From the NCBI GenBank assembly GCA_009363875.1, contig CM018685.1, positions 53,455,087-53,519,086 of the forward strand: a stretch of 64,000 nt of DNA, read 5' to 3'. The position numbers were made by a program, and so were the translations under genes. Below the pieces are notes generated by a model. It was not told where the DNA came from, did no database searches, and worked only from the letters and a program-made list of their open reading frames with translations. The DNA is from Mikania micrantha (taxonomy: Eukaryota > Streptophyta > Magnoliopsida > Asterales > Asteraceae). Below are positions 32,145 through 43,016 of the stretch, piece by piece (within the stretch, counting starts at the first letter, position 1; each line of letters opens with the position of its first letter).

Positions 32145-34844
32145 ATGAGTGTTGGGTTTTCAATTTCTTATTTATCATCTAATTGTCACATGTGGTTGCT
32201 TCTTTCGTTGGCTTTGTTTCATTTGTGTGTCTCTGATCAAAAGTCTCCTGATGTGTTATGCATGGAGGGTGAGAGACAAGCACTTATCCGGTTCAAGCAC
32301 GGCCTCGTAGACGAAGCACATCGGTTCATGTAGATGAAGAGCGACTGCTGCAAATGGGTTGGATATAAGTGTGACAAGATATCCACACACTTATAAGGAA
32401 ATGGAAGAACTCGTTAAGCAGAGGTTAGGAGGGCATTCAAGCATCTAGATTTGAGCTGGAATGATTTTAAAGGGATCCAAATTCCAGGCTTCATAGGTTC
32501 TCTTGGAAACTTGAGGTATCTTAACCTGTCTGAATCAAACTTTGGTGGGATGATTCCTCCTCAAATTGGGAATATTTCAGAGCTACGTGTCCTTTCTCTT
32601 AGAAATATGTATGTAGGAACAAGTTTCATAATGAAAATGCAGTGGCTGTCAGGTCTTCGTTGGTTGCATCATTTGGATATGAGTGAGACAGACCTTAGCC
32701 AAGCTACTGATTGGTTTCAGGTGATTAACACCCTCCCTTTCCCTGCTTGATATTTCTGAGAACGATTTTGTTAACACTTCTGTTCCAAAGTGGATTTAAC
32801 AACCCTCTTCCTGGTAATATTTATAGCTTCCGTAATCTGACTTCTCTGGAGTTGCTTTACACCAGTGAGAATAATTTCATGAGTTCTCCGTTGGTATTAA
32901 AGCAATTGTCTGGTAACTTGAAATTTTTAGATATTAGTTATTGTGGTGTTTCGAATTCAGCGCTTCATTCCCTTCATAACTTGACCTCTCTTCTAACCCT
33001 TTACGTGTCTGAAAACCAACTCACCAAGGCAATACCTAATTCGTTTGGTAACCTTTGTAACTTGAGAGATATTAACTTGTCATACAACAATTTTGGTAAC
33101 ATTAGTTTAACACACCTTCTTAAAAGTTTTTTGGATTGCAAATCACCGAGTTTGGAATCATTAATTATATCATACTCAGAACTTTCTGGTCCTATTCCTA
33201 ACTCCATCAGACGATTGTCATCGTTGAAGACGTTATATCTTGATGGTAATAGGCTGAACGGAAGCATTCCTGACTCTATGGGACGATTATCATCGCTTGA
33301 CGTGTTGTATCTTTCAGATAACCAACTCAGCGGCAGCCTTCCCGTTAGCCTCAGTCAACTTTCAAAGCTGACTACGTTAGCATTTTACAACAACTTGTTG
33401 ACGGGTGTTGTGACAGAAGCTCACTTTGATAAAATGGCGAGCTTTAAATATCTATATGGAGAACGCAACTACCTAACCCTAAAACTGCAAGTTGCAAACT
33501 GGATTCCCCCTTTCCAGATACAAAGCTTGTATTTAAACTCTTGGGGTTTGGGGCCTAAGTTTCCCTTATGGATTCAATCGCAGAAGGATTTAAAAGAGCT
33601 GGACATAAGCAACACCGGCATTTCATCACCCATGCCTCCCGAGTCATTTTGGATATCATTCCCCAATCTAAGTTATTTAGACATGTCGCAAAATAATATA
33701 AATGGTACATTAACTTTGTTTTTCCCAACAGAACTTGAAGTACTCGACCTAAACTCTAACCAGTTTATAGGAATTTTACCTTCTCTCTCCACTGGTTTAT
33801 TAATGCCTCTATTTTTGGATCTCTCAAATAATTCTTTTACGGGATCATTACATCATTTTTTGTGTTTTAATGGTGTGGAAGAAACACAATCTCTTTCTTT
33901 GGGATATAATCATTTGTCGGGTGTCATTCCTGAGTGCTGGAACAAGTGGTCAAGTTTGACAGTTCTAATTCTGGAAAATAACAACTTATCTGGTGAGATT
34001 CCAAGGACATTAGGTTCTTTGTTGAACCTAAAATGGTTGAACATGCATGGAAACAAGATCTCTGGAAGGTTACCCTCTTCCCTAATGAACTTGTCATCGT
34101 TAAGTGTTCTTCAACTTGGCAAAAATGAACTTGTTGGAAGCATTCCACCATGGATTGGAACAAAACTCATTTTTTTAGGAATTCTCAACCTTAGATCCAA
34201 CAACTTAGACGGAAATATTCCTGCCGAACTTTGTTATCTTTCATATATACAAATTATAGATCTCGCTAAAAATAATCTGTCCGGAAATATTCCGAGATGC
34301 TTCAACAACTTTAGCGTGCTTACAGGGATAACTCACTTAAATTACTTTGACATGAGTTTGGGAGTGGTGGCACGGTCTATTGCTGCTAGCGATGCACTGG
34401 TGATGAAAGGACAAGAGTACACCTACAAATCATTTCTTAGACTAGTGACATTGTTGGACCTTTCAAGCAACAACTTTTTCGGACCCATCCCAAGTGAGCT
34501 TACGACCCTTCAAGAGTTAAAATCACTGAATTTATCAAGAAATCAATTGAGTGGGAGGATCCCGAAGAAGATAGGAGACATGAACGCACTTGAATCATTT
34601 GATTTATCCATAAACAACCTATCCGGGGAACTTCCCGTAAGCTTGTCTAGATTGAATTTCTTGAGTAGCTTCAATGTGTCCTGCAACAACTTCACAGGAA
34701 AAATTCCGGTTAGTACCCAACTCCAGAGCTTTAATGAGTCTTGCTATTTAGGTAACCAACTTTATGGTGCTCCACTAGATGATACTTAGCACATCATGGA
34801 GGACTGCATATTTTCGTCTAATGAGTAGATTGATCAAGGTATGA
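32145..34844 (+). pseudogene. LRR receptor-like protein pseudogene D, membrane anchor deleted
   Basis: The leader MSVGFSISYL...LFHLCVSDQK and LRRNT CMEGERQALIRFKHGLVDEA are intact up to TAG 32331-32333. The CC motif KSDCCKWVG follows, then a disordered stretch, LRRs in another frame (32451-32750), a shift near 32750-32800, and a long clean frame to 34789. That frame carries about 24 LRRs, the island before VMKGQEYTYKSFLRLV and STQLQSFNES. The acidic spacer and membrane helix are absent: after GAPLDDT the frame stops at 34787-34789, but a neighbouring frame reads LSTSWRTAYFRLMSRLIKV to 34844, the counterpart of pseudogene B's cytoplasmic tail. A deletion thus removed the anchor. Upstream lesions make translation of the full receptor impossible. 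Confidence 0.9.
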
Positions 34845-35774
34845 TTTATGATGCATAAGTATTGTCACACTGTACTTTAAAATTTAAAACTTTGTATTCA
34901 AGATGAGTATCCTATTAATATGAACCGTAGAACTACCTTGTTAAAAATGAACAAAAGAACTCATCATTGTTTTACTATATATGAACTCGTGTAATAATGT
35001 ATTAGATTAGTTGTGAACGAGTTGGTTTACATTTTATCCTTTAACCTTGTATAATGTCACTTTGACCCATTTATTTCGAGGTTTACAATTTATCAATATA
35101 ATTATCATCAAAAGTTTAAGATTTCCCTTTTAAACTTTTAGAGTTTCGTGTTTATTACTTTTACTTCAACTTTCAAAACATTTGAGTTTCATTTCTAATT
35201 TTTATATTTATCTCTAAACTTTACAGAATATTATTTCATGAAATTTTCAATTAATCTATATTTTAACGTAAATTTTCTTAAAGACGATCAAATATAATAT
35301 TTTTTCATTCAATGATATAATTTGAGTTACTGCACGTTTAGATGTCCCCGTAACATACGACGAGTAAAATCTATATTCACATTCCACGGTTAGAACTTAT
35401 GATTGTAGATGCGTCAATTCTTGACACAGCCCAAATCACCATCTCAACATGTGACATGGAAATAATGAGGTTTAGTGTTGGTAAATAAAAACCGTTTAAA
35501 AAATACGATCGTGTTTGGTTAACCATGTTTATAAAAATAGTTCATGTTAAGATTGTCTTGTTTATAAAACATGATATGTTTGTGTTGACTCTTCAAACTA
35601 TTTTAGATTAAAAATGATTATTTTTTTTAATAACGAATATTTAATTGTATTTTTTTTTTCATATTTAATTATCGTACATGTATTTATTTATCAACATTTT
35701 TTTCCATTTATAAAGACTTCAATTATTATTATTGTATTGTTTACTTTAAAAAATAGTTTATATTTTAGACTTTG
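34845..35774. other. Intergenic, AT-rich
   Basis: No gene. T-rich on this strand between about 35080 and 35720, with no bounded element that I can support. Confidence 0.5.
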
Positions 35775-36011
35775 TAGTTATGATACATTATAAGTAAATT
35801 AATTAAATATAAAACTGAAAAAAGTAACTTAATTAAATAAAAAAAAGGACTCTAGAATCAAACATATTACATCTAGAATCAAATATATGACCTCACAACT
35901 CAAATCATGAAATCTTACTAGCTATAGAAAAAGACTTTTGACTATAAAGTCGAAAATAAAGATATAAAATATTTGAATTGAGACAAAAAAAAATAAGGAG
36001 AAAAAAAGGTT
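35775..36011 (+). repeat. Dispersed degenerate repeat, copy 2
   Basis: It repeats the motif series of 2660-2885: TATGACCTCACAACTC, AATCTTACTAGCTATAGAA, GACTATAAAGTCGAAAATAAAGATA, TTGAATTGAGAC. Two further weak relatives are at about 37320-37400 and 37480-37590. Confidence 0.45.
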
Positions 36012-36022
36012 ATTAATATCTA

Positions 36023-37276
36023 GGGTGAGGTTATAGTAAAAAATGTTAAATTGGTGAGAAGTGTGAGAATGATTATAGGCCTTAGATCTACAATTTAATG
36101 GTTAAGATTAAAATTGTATTAAGAAAGTTAGTGGAAGAGTATTTTAGTCACAGACACTTTTGTTGACTTTTTATCATGTTCCTCCCATTTTTTTAAACGG
36201 GCATAACTTTTATATGCGATATTATTTTTTTAAAAAAACTACACCAAAAAAACGAGTATTTTTTTATCTTTAAAACGAGTATAATATTGTTATATAAAAA
36301 ATAAAAAAATTAGGTTTTCCTTCGCCTTTGATATTTTGCAATGCTTCATTGTGTCTTTTGTCTATTATTGTGTCTTTTTGTTTGTAATTTTTCTTTTTGT
36401 TCGTCATTGTGTCTTACTATTTTTTATAAAATGATGAGCTTTAAAAATAATAATGCGAAACCACACAATCACGTACTTTTTATGTATAAATCATAATGAT
36501 AAAACAACAACAAATTTATCAAATACATAAAAAACAATGATAATATATAATCAAATTGTCAAAAACATAACACAATGATCTGAACGTAAAACACAATGAT
36601 AAGCATATTACACAATGATAAGCATATTACACAATGACCTGAATGTAAAACATAATGACGCGTATATTACACAATGACCTGAACGTAAAACACAATGATG
36701 TGCATATTACACAATATAAAGATAAATACAATGATGAATATATTACACAATGACTTGAACGTAAAACACAATGATGAGTATATTACATAATTGTGTGAAA
36801 ATAAAACACAATGATAAATATGACCTGAATGTAATACACAATGATGAGTATATTACACAATCGTCTAAAAATAAAACACAATGATGAATATGTTATACAA
36901 TGACCTAAACATAAAACACAATGACCAAAATTTATTTTTCAAAAAATAAAGATAATTTATGTTTTTTAAAGTTATGAGTTTTCAAAATGAAATAACACAA
37001 TTGTATACTTTTAATACATAAAACATAAAAAATAAATAAGAACAATTTATTTAATGCATAAAAACAATAACAAAATACCAAAATATGATATAAAAAATTA
37101 AACACAATAATAAAAAAATTAAACACAATGACCTGAAGCATTAAACACAATGATTTTAAGTTTTAAACACAATGACCAAAATACTCTTTTTATTAAATTA
37201 AATAAATGACAATTGTCAATTTCATAATCCTTCTCACCCTTCTCACCAAACTCACCATTTTTACTTGAACCTAATC
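36023..37276. mobile_element. Mutator-like non-autonomous element with internal minisatellite
   Basis: It is flanked by an 11-bp direct repeat ATTAATATCTA (36012-36022 and 37277-37287), the size expected for MULE target sites. The ends are inverted and imperfect: left GAGGTTATAGTAAAAAATG ... TTGGTGAGAAGTGTGAGAA, right complement TAGGTTCAAGTAAAAATGG ... TTGGTGAGAAGGGTGAGAA. No transposase. The element at 49182-49958 has related ends. Confidence 0.72.
36560..36935 (+). repeat. 40-bp minisatellite built on ACACAATGA
   Basis: About eight degenerate units of the form ATTACACAATGACCTGAACG + TAAAACACAATGATGAGTAT lie inside the Mutator-like element. The inverted form (TCATTGTGT) occurs at 36346-36415, left of the array, and ACACAATGA recurs near 37130-37175. 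Confidence 0.75.
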
Positions 37277-37287
37277 ATTAATATCTA

Positions 37288-37699
37288 TAGCCTTCTAACC
37301 AGAAATAAAACATTATTTCCAGCTTAAAGAAGACAACACTTACTAACAAATGTATGCAACGAGAGTCAAACCAATAACCTTTTCAAGTGAAAAAAATCAT
37401 CTCTGCTAAACAACTTAATAAATGTTATGAAAACATATCAGGTATGTATATAACTTTGCATAACCCTTGACTTTTTGGTTAAAAAAAAAAGAAAATCATC
37501 CTAAAAAATTGGATGCAACATGAGTCAAACTAATCATCAGAAATCAGACGCTCTAACTAACTTTACTAACTCAACATAGGTTAATTACGATGAAAACATA
37601 TGTTAAAGCCTTAATTATAATTTATGCAACTTATAACTTAAAATTATAACATATTATATATTCTTAAGGGTAAATTTTAATTTTGTTCCTTTATATATT
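37288..37699. other. Debris between elements
   Basis: Two weak copies of a retroposon-like end (about 37320-37400 and 37480-37590), followed at 37668 by GGGTAAATTTTAATTTTGTTCC, a remnant of the fold-back type seen at 2941. Confidence 0.4.
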
Positions 37700-39346
37700 T
37701 CATGAATCAATTATCAATCAAGTGATTCAAACCATGATATTCAAATTCACACAACATTCTTAAACATGAGAACAAGTACTCAAGAGTAATCAAGATCTTG
37801 ATAACATAAGTAAATCAATGAATCAAAGTTTATACAATCATAAATCTTATATTCTATGTATGATTACAATGATATATGAACCAATTAGAAGTCTTGCTTG
37901 CTATTTGCTACTTGTTATAGTTCAGAGTCTACTGCAGACAGGTGAGAACATTAGCCCCTCTTTTACTGTTTTACAATTGTTTTGGGGTGGAACACGTGAT
38001 CAAATACTCTTATTACAATCGTATTTCATTATACAGGATTTATGCTACTTTACAAACATTACAGGTTCATTGTACAAATTCAACGGATTCATCAACTGTT
38101 TTAAAGGATTTATCAACTGTCTTAAAGGATTTTATAAACTGTTAAACTTATTTTACTAAAAGGTTTTATAAAAGGTTCTCTAAACTGTTTTATATCTGTT
38201 TGTCACAAATAGTTTTATAAATGTTAAACTCTTTTAAAGAATAAGTTTTATAAACTCTTTGACGAGGAATTTTGCTTTTACAAGATAATATTTTATAAAC
38301 CTTGTTATTACACAAGGACACTATTCTCGGTATTAAATCAAGGGTTTCAATACAAGGTTTTCAATCAATGGTTTTCATAGTGATATTCAATCAAAGGATT
38401 TCAATTCATGGTATTCAAGCAAGGTTTTCAAGTCATGGTATTCAAACCAGGCATTTAACCAAAGGTTTCAAATCCAAGTATTTCAAAAACATGGTGTTCA
38501 TCATTGTAAACAAACTTATACATACATCAAGTTACATATTCATTAGCGTTAGTACTGGGTGATCACAACAAGGGAAAGCGGACACATTGGGACATACCAA
38601 AGCTGGAGTTAGCTTTTAAATCTGTTTTAAAAACTAACTGCAGAATTGGTTACATTACGGTATTATGAAATTGCGCTAATTTAGTTTACCAGCATACGCC
38701 ATATTGACCGGGTTGCGTCAACATGGAGTTGTCTTTTGAGTAAACTCGTTAGTACAGCTCGTGTTGATGCGGTTGCTGACTAATTTTCTGACTCCAAACA
38801 TAGTTTGGGACTTGATTATATGTTGGTTTTCTAGCAAACAGTCTGATGACTGTTTGGACACGTTATACATACTTGATGTTAGTTTGGGTTGCAACCATCC
38901 ATGTATTTTCATTCATTGTTTTATACATATGCCTTACAATGCAGATTCATATTTACAAATGTTAAACCTATTGTTCTCACCAACTACTTTTGTAGTTGAC
39001 AGTTACTTTTCACGTGTTTCAGGTAATCAGGTTTAAGGCATTCTAAAGGACAACTAAGGAGACCGTTTAAGATAGAACAAGATGAAGAAACATGCTAGGA
39101 TGGATTAGAAACTCATTAAATCCTAATTGTTTAATTGTCTTGTTTGTGTCTTATTTTGTAAACAATATTTTGGGTCTGTAGTTGTCATTCTTTTGGTAGA
39201 TAGATTGAATGTCTGTAACTAAACAATGGTCTAAACATTATGAAATCTAGTAATGCATTGTGGTTGTTCTTATTCAATACTTGTGCATGATTCAACCATA
39301 TCGTCACTGCGCCGTGGATTCCGCACGCGGCGCAGGGGGTGTGACA
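37700..39346 (+). repeat. 3' part of a long non-coding LTR, truncated at its left
   Basis: It ends GCGCAGGGGGTGTGACA (39346), like the solo LTR ending at 30753, and passes through a similar landmark (TTCTCACCAACTACTTTTGT, then a CAGG) about 300-370 bases before the end. A TGTGA-type start and a matching target site (expected TGTAA) were not found on the left. No coding capacity. Confidence 0.5.
38325..38500 (+). repeat. Degenerate 15-20-bp tandem motif
   Basis: A run of CAATCAAGGTTTTCAA-like units (TTCAAT/GTATTCAA alternating) inside the LTR remnant. About nine units, poorly conserved. Confidence 0.5.
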
Positions 39347-39451
39347 TGTAATTTTGTATTTTTATTATGTTTTTTTTCAATTATAATTATTTATCATTTA
39401 GCATGGTTATTTAAAGTTCTTCTCAAAAAAAAAATAGTACAGAGGGGTAAA
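39347..39451. other. Short spacer
   Basis: AT-rich; nothing recognised. Confidence 0.5.
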
Positions 39452-39960
39452 ACAATTGTTGAGTTTTTGACTAAACTAGTGTGTATGGTAAAAATATTTA
39501 CCAAAATAGTGTTACTTGAAAAATAATTACCAAAATAGTGTTTTCTATGCTTCTATCAATCTAAGATTACTTTTAGAGTTTAACTTTAATTAATTTCATT
39601 CTTTTTACAATTAATATATTTTTATATAATTGTTCTTAAAATATTCAAATAAAAACTAAGCAAGATTTAGAATTCACTTTATATATGTATATTTAATATA
39701 TATAGGGAGATGATCAATTGTTAACCCTTCCTTATTGCGTTAACTGAATAACTACATCTTATTACTTTGGGGCCCACACAAAAGTAAATCTAATGGTTGT
39801 GGTTTTTTCTATTTTGTTTAATTGATGTAGGGCCCACTTACATTAATAAAAAAATAAGAAAAAACCTACATCTTTAGATTTACTTTAATGTGGGCCTAAT
39901 GTAATAAAATGTAGTTATTCGGTTAACGCAATAAGGAAGGGTTAACAAATAAACCATCCC

Positions 39961-39991
<31 letters not shown>

Positions 39992-41098
39992 ATTAAAAAG
40001 TTTTTTTAATAAAAATACGTATGTATTTTACATTTAATATTGAACAAACTTTAGGAGGAAAAAACAAATCCTTTTGAAATAAATAATTTTTAGTTTAAAA
40101 TTCAATTTTTCTAAATACGTTTTATTGTTAATGATTTTTTTTAAATATTTTATTTACACAAAAGAGTTAATATTTATATAAAGTAAATGTAAAACCGTTT
40201 AAAAACATATCACTACATGTATTTTAATATTTATATAAACTAATACATTCGGAAAAAAAAACTATTTTCATCAAGTAATTTTTTTTTTAAATCCATTAAC
40301 AAAAAACATGTTAGCTAAATTAAAGTTTTACTAAACCAAAATAATATATGTAGTTTTTTTCAAAAAGTTTTATTTTTTTACGACTAAAACTTTTATTAAT
40401 ATTAACTCTAAAGTACATGAGAACAATTTTTAGAACTAACATGTAATTAAGAAATAATATATAAAAAAGTTTTAATAGGAAAAAAGTAATGCTTTTTGAA
40501 AAAATGAACCCATGCTATTTTGTATTACTATAGCTTTTTATTTAGCTAGACATGTTTTTTGTTAATGGATTTAAAAAATATTATATATAAATATTAAAAT
40601 ACATGCATGTAGTGATATGTTTTTAAACGGTTTTCCTTTATAAAAATATTAAAATGACCCTTTTGTATAAATAAAATACAATATTTTGAGAGAAAAAAAT
40701 TAATTAACTAGAAATGTATTTAGAAAAATTGAATTTTAAACTAAAAAATATTTGTTACAAAAAGATTTATTTTTCCTACTAAAGTTTATTCAATATTAAT
40801 TGTAAATACATACGTCTGTTTAGTAAAAAGCTTTTTAAAATTATATATATATATATATATTAAATATACATATAAAGTGAATCCTAAATCTTACTCAGTT
40901 TTTATTTAAATATTTAAACAATTATATAAAAAAATTAATTGTAAAGAACATGTAATTAATTAAAGTTAAACTTAAAAAGTAATCTTAGATAGATAGAAGC
41001 CTAGAAAACATCATTTTGGTAAAAAATTTTCAAGCAACACTATTTTGGTAAATATTTTCACCATAAACACCAGTTTAGTAAAAAACTCAACAATTGTT
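39452..41098. mobile_element. Giant fold-back element, arms of about 680 bp
   Basis: The sequence from 39452 inward is matched by the complement of the sequence from 41098 inward for nearly its whole length. Landmarks on both arms include TGTTGAGTTTTT.ACTAAAC, ATTTACCAAAATAGTGTT, TCTAAGATTACTTTT, TAGTTTAAAATTCAATTTTT, CCGTTTAAAAACATATCAC and AAATCCATTAACAAAAAACA (left ~40298, right ~40550). The centre is near 40420. AACAATTGTT is present at both edges; being itself a palindrome, it could be a target duplication (9-10 bp, Mutator-like) or part of the arms. No ORF. The left arm is interrupted by a separate MITE. Confidence 0.8.
39705..39960. mobile_element. MITE nested in the fold-back element
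   Basis: 256 bp. The left end GGGAGATGATCAATTGTTAA and the complement of the right end GGGATGGTTTATTTGTTAAC are inverted for about 60 bp, including CCCTTCCTTATTGCGTTAAC and AATAACTACAT. It is flanked by ATATATATA on both sides (39696-39704, 39961-39969), consistent with a 9-bp target duplication though low in complexity. The right arm of the host element lacks it. Confidence 0.82.
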
Positions 41099-41518
41099 GT
41101 ATACATTTGTTTCGAGTTCCAACCAAATAGCATTATTGATTATTGAGCACTTAACTGGTTCAGAGTCTCTTATTCATCTCTTGCTCATTCAGCCCCTTGC
41201 TTATATTCATGGGTGCTCACCAAGTCACCCCTGTAAACTGTGCAGCTTCAATTTCTTTTACGTTATGCTCAGTGATACGTTCTAACTGACTTTTAATTAA
41301 TCAGTGTTATTCCCCTCCTTTATATATTCATACTCGTACTACATTGAATTACTCTGTTTATACCCTTCAATTCTATTATCTGCTTGTGATTTTTTGGTTT
41401 CTTTTTTCGATTTGATATGTTTGGTGTTGGGTTTTAATTTTGATTTGTTGGTTTTGTTATTTTGTCTTATTAATTAGTGTTTAGTTTATTTTATTAGATT
41501 TGGTTAGTGGTAGAAAGT
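41099..41518. other. Spacer before the young LTR element
   Basis: No gene recognised. It ends in AAAGT, the left target copy. A part near 41150-41285 has balanced composition, but its frames are short. Confidence 0.4.
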
Positions 41519-42066
41519 TGTTAAAAATATATTTACAATTTTCAATTTTATAATATTTTGTTTATAATGGTTTATTTTCTTATAACATGTGAGTGGTGCT
41601 GGATCATCATTGTTGGGCTAGTTGGACTTCTGTTAGACTGGACCGTTTGGGTTGTTGGGCTGCTGCTTGCTTATCTTCATATTTGCCTGCTTATCTACTG
41701 GTAGCTTGAAGAAGCCATCAGAGAGTCATTTTATTTATCTGTTTGGGTTTTCTTTCAAGTCTTCTTTATCTTTTAGGGTTTTGTTCAGAGAGTTTCAGAT
41801 CTATAGATCTTGTTACATCTCATTGTATGTAGATCATCTCAGATCATTGTATCTGTTAGAGTAAAGAATCAGATTGATAGATTCTTGGATCTGAGATGGT
41901 TTAGTCTGGTTACGATCTATTGTTAGGTTTTTTTTGTTAGTGTTGATAGATCGAGTTGTATTTGGTTTGTATCATCTTTTGTTCATACGTTTGTATTGAT
42001 TTTCTGATTTTATTAATCACAGATTCGTGTGAATCTGTAAGTTGTAAAGTACCGTGTTCTTTGACA
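41519..42066 (+). repeat. 5' LTR of the LARD-like element
   Basis: 548 bp, TGTTAAAAATATATTTAC to TGTTCTTTGACA. A 70-codon ORF in each LTR is identical because the LTRs are. Confidence 0.94.
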
Positions 42067-42079
42067 TGGTATCAGAGCC
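42067..42079 (+). other. Primer binding site of the LARD-like element
   Basis: TGGTATCAGAGCC begins at the base after the LTR's terminal CA. Confidence 0.9.
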
Positions 42080-42439
42080 ATCGTGCTCTTGCCGTATCAA
42101 TTTGGTTCTGGTGAAGTTTCCGCTGTACAGATCATTTGACATAATTTTGGTTTTTTTTCAGATTTGAAACCCTATATTTGTAGATCCAGAATGTTCCTTG
42201 ACCGATTGGTTTTGTCAGGGTGTTAAGATCGTAACATCACGCACACAAGTAAGTATAGCAAGCTAAATCGATCGTCTCTGGGTTCATCAAGATATTACGA
42301 TCGGAATTTCAAACGCTATTGAAACACATAGTGAAGCATCGTATTCTTCAACAATATCACTGGATTTGATTTTATTCACTATGACAATGAAGTTCTCATT
42401 AGCAACCCCTCCATCACCTTTTCGCCGTTACTTCCAGTC

Positions 42440-43016
42440 ATCAACCACCTTACCGCTCGCTACGTTGGCGACCTTTTCCCGAAACCATCGAGAACGATCT
42501 CTATCTACTTTTATCCATGATCGGGCCTGTGAGTCTTGTTTGTGTATGCAACGACCGTTTCTACCATAGATCTCCTTGATATGGTTACATCAATTTCTAC
42601 AGTCCTTCCCACGTGTATGTGGAGTTGTCGAGTTTGAATCATGTGGACTTGAGGGGAAAACCAATGAGGATAATGTGGTGTCAATGAGATCCAGTTACGA
42701 GAAGAACTGGAATCGCTAATCTGTTTGTGAAGAATCTGGATTTGGTTGTTACACGTATGAAATTGGAAGAGGTTTTTGGTAAATTTAGGAGGATCCTTTG
42801 TTGTAAAATTGCCAAAGATGATAATACCAAGAGTAGGGGTTCTGGATTTGTTCAATTTGATTCAGAGGAATCGGCTAATAATGCTCTTAAATCCTAGATG
42901 GAACTACTCTCGAGGAGAAAATCATATATGTGGCTAAGACTCTAAAAAAAAAATGAAAGAAAGGAACCTGAATCTACAAACGTGTATGCGAAGAATCTTG
43001 AGTTGGATGTCACAAG
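42440..43016 (+). pseudogene. PABP-like: Captured poly(A)-binding-protein fragment (RRM1-RRM2 and start of RRM3)
   Basis: The plus strand reads ARYVGDL (RNP2 of RRM1), then, one frame away, PETIENDLY, YGYINFYSPS (RNP1 region), GKPMRIMWCQ, then IANLFVKNLD (RNP2 of RRM2), LEEVFGKF, KSRGSGFVQFDSEESANNAL (RNP1 and helix of RRM2), and finally PESTNVYAKNLELDVT. This is the order and wording of a plant PABP. Lesions are a frameshift near 42474 and in-frame stops at 42577-42579, 42685-42687 and 42895-42897. The fragment is in the element's sense orientation and has no intron at the RRM1-RRM2 junction. The minus-strand ORF at 42511-42855 is its shadow. It cannot encode a working PABP; any role would be at the RNA level. 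Confidence 0.85.

Noticed and set aside
32747..34789. Intact 680-residue soluble LRR protein
   Set aside because: The apparent start lies in the wrong frame of an LRR; the true N-terminus is upstream and separated by a stop and frameshifts, so it is a pseudogene segment.
36560..36935. CRISPR-like spaced repeats
   Set aside because: Units are degenerate, contiguous and AT-rich without unique spacers, in a plant transposon.
41652..41864. Duplicated 70-codon ORF (also 46786-46998)
   Set aside because: It is identical only because it lies in the two LTRs; no protein features.
42067..42079. tRNA gene at the TGGTATCAGAGCC sites
   Set aside because: Only the 13-base complement of a tRNA 3' end is present, always next to an LTR; there is no cloverleaf.
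42511..42855. 114-codon minus-strand ORF
   Set aside because: It is the antisense shadow of the captured PABP fragment.
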